60,000 nucleotides of DNA, from contig NC_049991.1 of NCBI RefSeq assembly GCF_000003815.2, positions 17,036,776 through 17,096,775 of the forward strand, in the 5' to 3' direction. The DNA is from Branchiostoma floridae. Its lineage: Eukaryota > Chordata > Leptocardii > Amphioxiformes > Branchiostomatidae. The notes beneath the pieces were generated by a model. It was not told where the DNA came from. It made no database searches and saw only the letters and a program-made list of their open reading frames with translations. A program made the position numbers and the translations under genes. Positions 55,795 through 60,000 of this stretch are shown here, piece after piece; the first letter of the stretch is position 1, and every line of letters begins with the position of its first letter.

Positions 55795-56098
55795 ACACTA
55801 TAAGTGAGAGTTGCCATTGGATTACTTTAGCAAACGGACCAGATACATTTTTACTGTCCTCTCTTCGTCTCATACAAATGTATGGCGTCATTACACTAAA
55901 CGTCTAAAATAAGATTGCCGTTACGTCGATAAAGGTTAAACATCCAGGTAATAAGATACGCCATAAAGCAAAAGACAAGCAATTGGATATGATTTTAGAA
56001 ACTGTCAGATCATATCCCGTTTCTTTACTAGCTGCTTTATGGCGTAAGATTGCCTTTGTTCACTGTTGAGACCAAAACAACCGTTTTTTTAATCACAA

Positions 56099-56239
56099 TT
56101 AATCTCCAGGCATATCCTACGGTGCAAAAAAAAGATAGTATCAAACTGGCAAAGGAGTGTAGGGCATATACACTCCTGTCACTTCTCTGACAGCTTTTGA
56201 TACTATCTTGTGCTAGCGTAGGATCTGCTTGGAGATTAA
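56099..56239. mobile_element. Foldback MITE, family A copy
   Basis: It begins TTAATCTCCAGGCATATCCT and ends GATCTGCTTGGAGATTAA, with GATAGTATCAAACTGG and AGCTTTTGATACTATCTTG inside. 141 bp, both ends intact. Confidence 0.88.
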
Positions 56240-56861
56240 ATCACGATCACCAATCCAACATGACAGAGCTACCAGGATCATCACATAGCCACATCATCCC
56301 CATAACCCTAGGATAACACATTACAAGTCTGTGCAGATGTTGGCTGTGTGACTCCGCATAGGAAAAAAATTTCAAATAGATTCTAATTCAATTTAGTCCT
56401 GATCAGGCATTCAATGTACGGCCTATGTTACCAAACTAAATCTTCCGGCGAAGTTCGGCTTAGTTCAAAGTCAGGGTAAGATAATTGCAAGGATAACCCT
56501 GGCTCCGAGCCACACACACTTGCTGCGTCACACGCGCATCCGCGATGGCTGACTCGTCAATAGGAACGATAGGAAACGAACGACCGTCTAACTGAAGTGA
56601 AGGTGGTATTTCACTGCACTTGCGCCAAGCTTGCGTCACTGCGAGGTTAGGAAGATACTCAACGAATTTCAAAGATAAATAACGAATTATCTTACTTTTT
56701 GTGTATTTTGTCGTCTTCTAAGTTATACTTTTACGTAATACGCAATGTCTAAAATTATGAAAAATCGGAGAAAATAACAAAACAGTGACGCAGTGAATGA
56801 ACCCCGCAGTGACGCAAGTGTGACGCAAGTGCATTGAGACGGCACCTTAAGCCTTACGTCA

Positions 56862-57055
56862 CATTTCTTGCCCCGGGCACGAGGAAACGAAAATTAAAGT
56901 TTATGCCAATAGATATGCACAAGGCATGCCGTTGACTTATTTTTTTAGTCCATTTTGCGTTTTTGTTGTCATTCATATCGTCATTTTCGTAACCTAAAAC
57001 TGTTCGTCCGGGAAATGTGGCGTTAGCCTCAACGGGGTCTTCTTTCAAACGACAT
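56862..57055 (-). repeat. Family L repeat, inverted copy
   Basis: Its reverse complement has the string order of 34745-35036 (GACAACAAAAACGCAAAATG, GCATGCCTTGTGCATATC, GCATAAACTTTAATTTTCG). Confidence 0.65.
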
Positions 57056-58900
57056 TATGCGTCCAGGCTAAAATCAAATCGCTTTATCCAATCTACTAGA
57101 TCAGAAGATATCTCTTACCCACTTAATTTTGCCAAGGAGTTTCAAGGCACGGATGATTCTACTTGAATGATGTGTCTAAACAAAAATTGAGCACGTTCAC
57201 TTCCCGCAACATAAATGTAGTATACGTCTTCACGAAAACTACAAAGTACACGGATGCATGGGGTCAGCAGAAACTTTGGCTTTTTACTAAAGTTAACATC
57301 ATTTTGTTTTTGCCATTGTGCATTGAATTATTCAGATTCTATAGAACCTGGTGTTTCGGCCTGTCAGGTGTTAGTATTGGCTAAAGGATACCCCTTGGAT
57401 TTACTAGTAACTGATTTATCTAATTTCCCTGCCTTATTACAATCGCAATTGATCCTTCACTTAGTTGACTTTTACCTCGCTGTGTGACTGTGTGGCACTT
57501 AAAGCACGTAGAATAAGCAACATAACATTCTCTGAATCAAGGGATGACTTAAAGGCAACTTAAGCAATAATAGTGTTCAACGTGGAAATCAACTGGATAT
57601 GATTTGGATGAGGCAATATGTATCAAGGAGGTTAAATTCCAACCTTTTTGTCTGTATGACATTGATATCCATGTTCCCACATTTACATCATTATTACAGA
57701 CTTTGGGCGATTAAAAACGACGCAGAAACAAGCCGCGCTGGGATTCCCTACATAATATTGTAACCCACAAAAATTAGACTCCTCTGTTATCGCAGGAAAC
57801 CGGGCTTGTCACACCCCGTGATATCGTGATGACCTTCAGGAGAACCATGGTTAAGTAGTTTTTCATGTCACAGATATCGGTCTGGGTAGCACCATCTGCA
57901 GCCACATGCAGTGCTTAATGCACGCTACATACAGCATCATTGGACAGATACATCAAACCACTACTGCAGTCTGGAACAGCAGAGATGCTTTTATTAGTCC
58001 TTTGAGTGCAAAAAAATTCGTAAAGTAGTTCTTATGTAACGCCAAAGAGCAGCTGAATATGATTTTGGAAACGGTCAGACGTTTTAGACAGCCATTCGGT
58101 GTCTTTCGTCAGTGACACTGTTTTTTAAGAGAGTTTTTATATCCTATCTGTAAATTGATACACAAAAGAGATCTAGTTCTTCTGTAACTCTGCTACAACA
58201 TACGTTACTCTGTCGGTCAATATGACCATGGTAAAACCCTACTTTATCAACCCTACAGAGTCAGCTTTGGAAGTTATCCTAAACCATACTGATATGTACA
58301 TACATAAACCTATAGTCTCTACCAGACTCCTTTGAGTTGCTGGCAAAATGGCCAAATGTATTGAATAGCTTGTTATAAGAGTTAGCTTGCCGATGTAGAT
58401 TGCAAATGTATAACTCATTGGGTTATCTATATCATTACAACCAAATAGTCTAGTAACTTCAAAGAAGTTATTGAAACGATCAACATTATGCATTGCTAGC
58501 AACAAGAATATTATGATGACATCCCAATGCATTCAGGGTATTTCATGTCGCCACACTGCTATCATATTGGTTCCGTCCTTTGACAGACAGTGGATGTTAG
58601 TCTGACCTCAAAAACTGATGTTTGTGGCACTCCTTGATTTTCATAATTCATAACTAACCCAATTTGACTAAACTATCAATCATATCCGTAGCTATGGTAA
58701 CGACATTATACTTTGACCCACTTGTATATTGCCTTTGACATGGTCTATATATAGACTGCAATAGCAACTTTCATTTAGATTGCACACAACTTTTGACATT
58801 TACAGATGAATCACAGCAAAGCCTCTTCTACTCCCAGGACTCCACTTTGAAGTAGTGTGTTATTCAAGATTTTGTAAACCGCAGAAAGAAATAACGCTTC

Positions 58901-59125
58901 CTAACCTCTTTCCGTGGGGTAACCTATATCCGTTGTATTCTAAATACAACGGATATAGGTTACCACGGTATTCAGGAATATCACGTCAACAGACGGTGGT
59001 TTCAAATTGTAATATTTGAAAAAAAATATTCTGCCATTTGAAGCTACCTTCGTGGACTTGATATCTCTAAATACCGTCTTTTAAGATACAACGGGTTTAG
59101 GTTACTCCGCGGATAAAGGTGAACT
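58901..59125. mobile_element. Foldback MITE, family F copy 2, with perfect inner hairpin
   Basis: The right end GGTTACTCCGCGGATAAAGG and interior (GGTGGTTTCAAATTGTAATA) match copy 1 at 51434-51639. Its left part holds a perfect hairpin at 58918-58964: 22-nt arms starting GGTAACCTATATCCGTTGTA and a 3-nt loop (CTA). Confidence 0.8.
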
Positions 59126-59757
59126 AGCGTTACTTCAACTTATAGCGGGTATCTCACCGGACTAAGGCACATGGCGGCGTCGCTGCGTTCTAAATCGGAT
59201 TTGTGTTACCATTGACTTTACAATGGAAATACCATACAAAAAGTAAACAACTAAAAAGACAAAAAAAAAGAAGCAAAGATCAAGGTGTGAAAAGATTCCT
59301 TTTTTATCGAGAAAATTCATTGAATGCTCTGTCAAATCGCTCGGTCACAGCAATAATGGCATCAACGTGCCGCAGCTTCAGTAACATACCCGCTTATCCA
59401 TAATACATTTCACATAATGTTGGGTAACTAAAAAAGATAATGTGGGAAATTTTCTGTCACTGAACAATATAAAAAACATCTTTGCCTTTCGGCCTTTGAC
59501 GAAGGAACACACAAAACTTACAGCTTGAAAATCTGTGGATGAAGTCCGCAAATTCTGGTGAGGTCCAAAAATTCTTTCGCGTTGGGAGTTATAAAGAGGA
59601 TAATCTGTGTCATAAAATGATCAGACTATTTCGTTGCAGAAAATGTTGCCATCATATCAATAATCTCTCTGCTTTCCTGACAAGCCGTAACCGAGCACGC
59701 CGCCTGAGAATCCAATCTTGCTCTGATTGCTTGGCGCTTATACAAGGCACCTTCGGG

Positions 59758-59896
59758 TAATCTCCAACCAGATCCACGGTGCGTAATGTATAGTATCAAA
59801 CTTACCTCGGGAGCCCGTTTGACTCCCTTAGCCGGCTATACTCCCTGGTCAGCTTTGATACTATCTTATGGCACGGTAGGATCTGCTTGGAGATTA
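59758..59896. mobile_element. Foldback MITE, family A copy
   Basis: It begins TAATCTCCAACCAGATCCAC and ends GATCTGCTTGGAGATTA, with paired TAGTATCAAACTTACC / AGCTTTGATACTATCTTATG. 139 bp. Confidence 0.88.
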
Positions 59897-60000
59897 ACCT
59901 CCGGGCCAAAAGAACTAGTTTTGAAGAGCGAGATTTTGCAGGGGGTGTTAAAACTACATTCGACTGAGTACTAGTATTTTGGAAAGTAGGTCAGTGCAAA

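Larger units (their letters stand above)
55800..60000. other. Noncoding DNA with foldbacks
   Basis: No supported gene. It contains family A foldbacks (56099-56239, 59758-59896), an inverted family L copy (56862-57055), a family F foldback (58901-59125), and a segment repeated at about 55970 and 58050 (GGATATGATTTTAGAAACTG versus GAATATGATTTTGGAAACGG). The remaining DNA is AT-rich without features I can name. Confidence 0.5.

Overview
The window looks like nuclear genomic DNA from an invertebrate deuterostome, most likely a cephalochordate (amphioxus, Branchiostoma-like). The signs are GT-AG split genes with fairly compact introns, two animal extracellular/secretory-pathway genes, and a dense load of short foldback (MITE-like) elements and tRNA-derived SINEs. 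The species is an inference; no search was possible.

Five protein-coding genes can be supported. (1) A complete 12-coding-exon NOTUM (Wnt palmitoleoyl-protein carboxylesterase) lies on + from 11144 to 26854. Its exons join in frame to 547 aa with catalytic residues S210, D317 and H363. (2) A single-exon leucine-rich-repeat type I membrane receptor lies on + at 30522-32219. Its cytoplasmic tail carries four nucleotide-identical 75-bp repeats, each with a YENP (pYxN, Grb2-type) motif. (3) A complete 4-exon alpha-2,8-sialyltransferase (ST8Sia family) lies on - from 40481 down to 35072, 355 aa. (4) A two-exon, largely disordered protein of unknown function lies on - from 49849 to 45325, 429 aa; its first exon is short and was found by hand from splice phase. 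(5) A single-exon secreted or membrane protein of unknown family lies on + at 54703-55578, 291 aa.

Layout: 1-5.1 kb has no gene I can recognise. 5.1-6.3 kb is GC-rich and holds several TCF/LEF-like sites, including a head-to-head pair, so it is a candidate Wnt-responsive control region for NOTUM. 6.3-11.1 kb is intergenic or 5' noncoding. 11.1-26.9 kb is NOTUM with many repeats in its introns. 26.9-30.5 kb is NOTUM 3' flank. 30.5-32.3 kb is the LRR receptor. 33.8-34.3 kb is a hAT-like foldback. 35.1-40.6 kb is the sialyltransferase. 40.7-45.3 kb is repeat-rich and gene-poor. 45.3-49.9 kb is the disordered-protein gene. 49.9-54.6 kb is mainly repeats and a weak ORF. 54.4-55.8 kb is the membrane-protein gene, with a CArG box upstream and a poly(A) signal downstream. 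The rest is noncoding with foldbacks.

The genes do not form one pathway, but NOTUM, the LRR receptor, the sialyltransferase and the orphan membrane protein all act in the secretory pathway or at the cell surface. The most distinctive material is the LRR receptor tail, where a recent repeat expansion is followed by a stop that interrupts further in-frame repeat units, and the repeat landscape. That landscape includes a 189-bp foldback with an exact TTA target duplication inside a SINE, a second copy of which explains the 100-N gap, and several different foldback families that share one terminal sequence.
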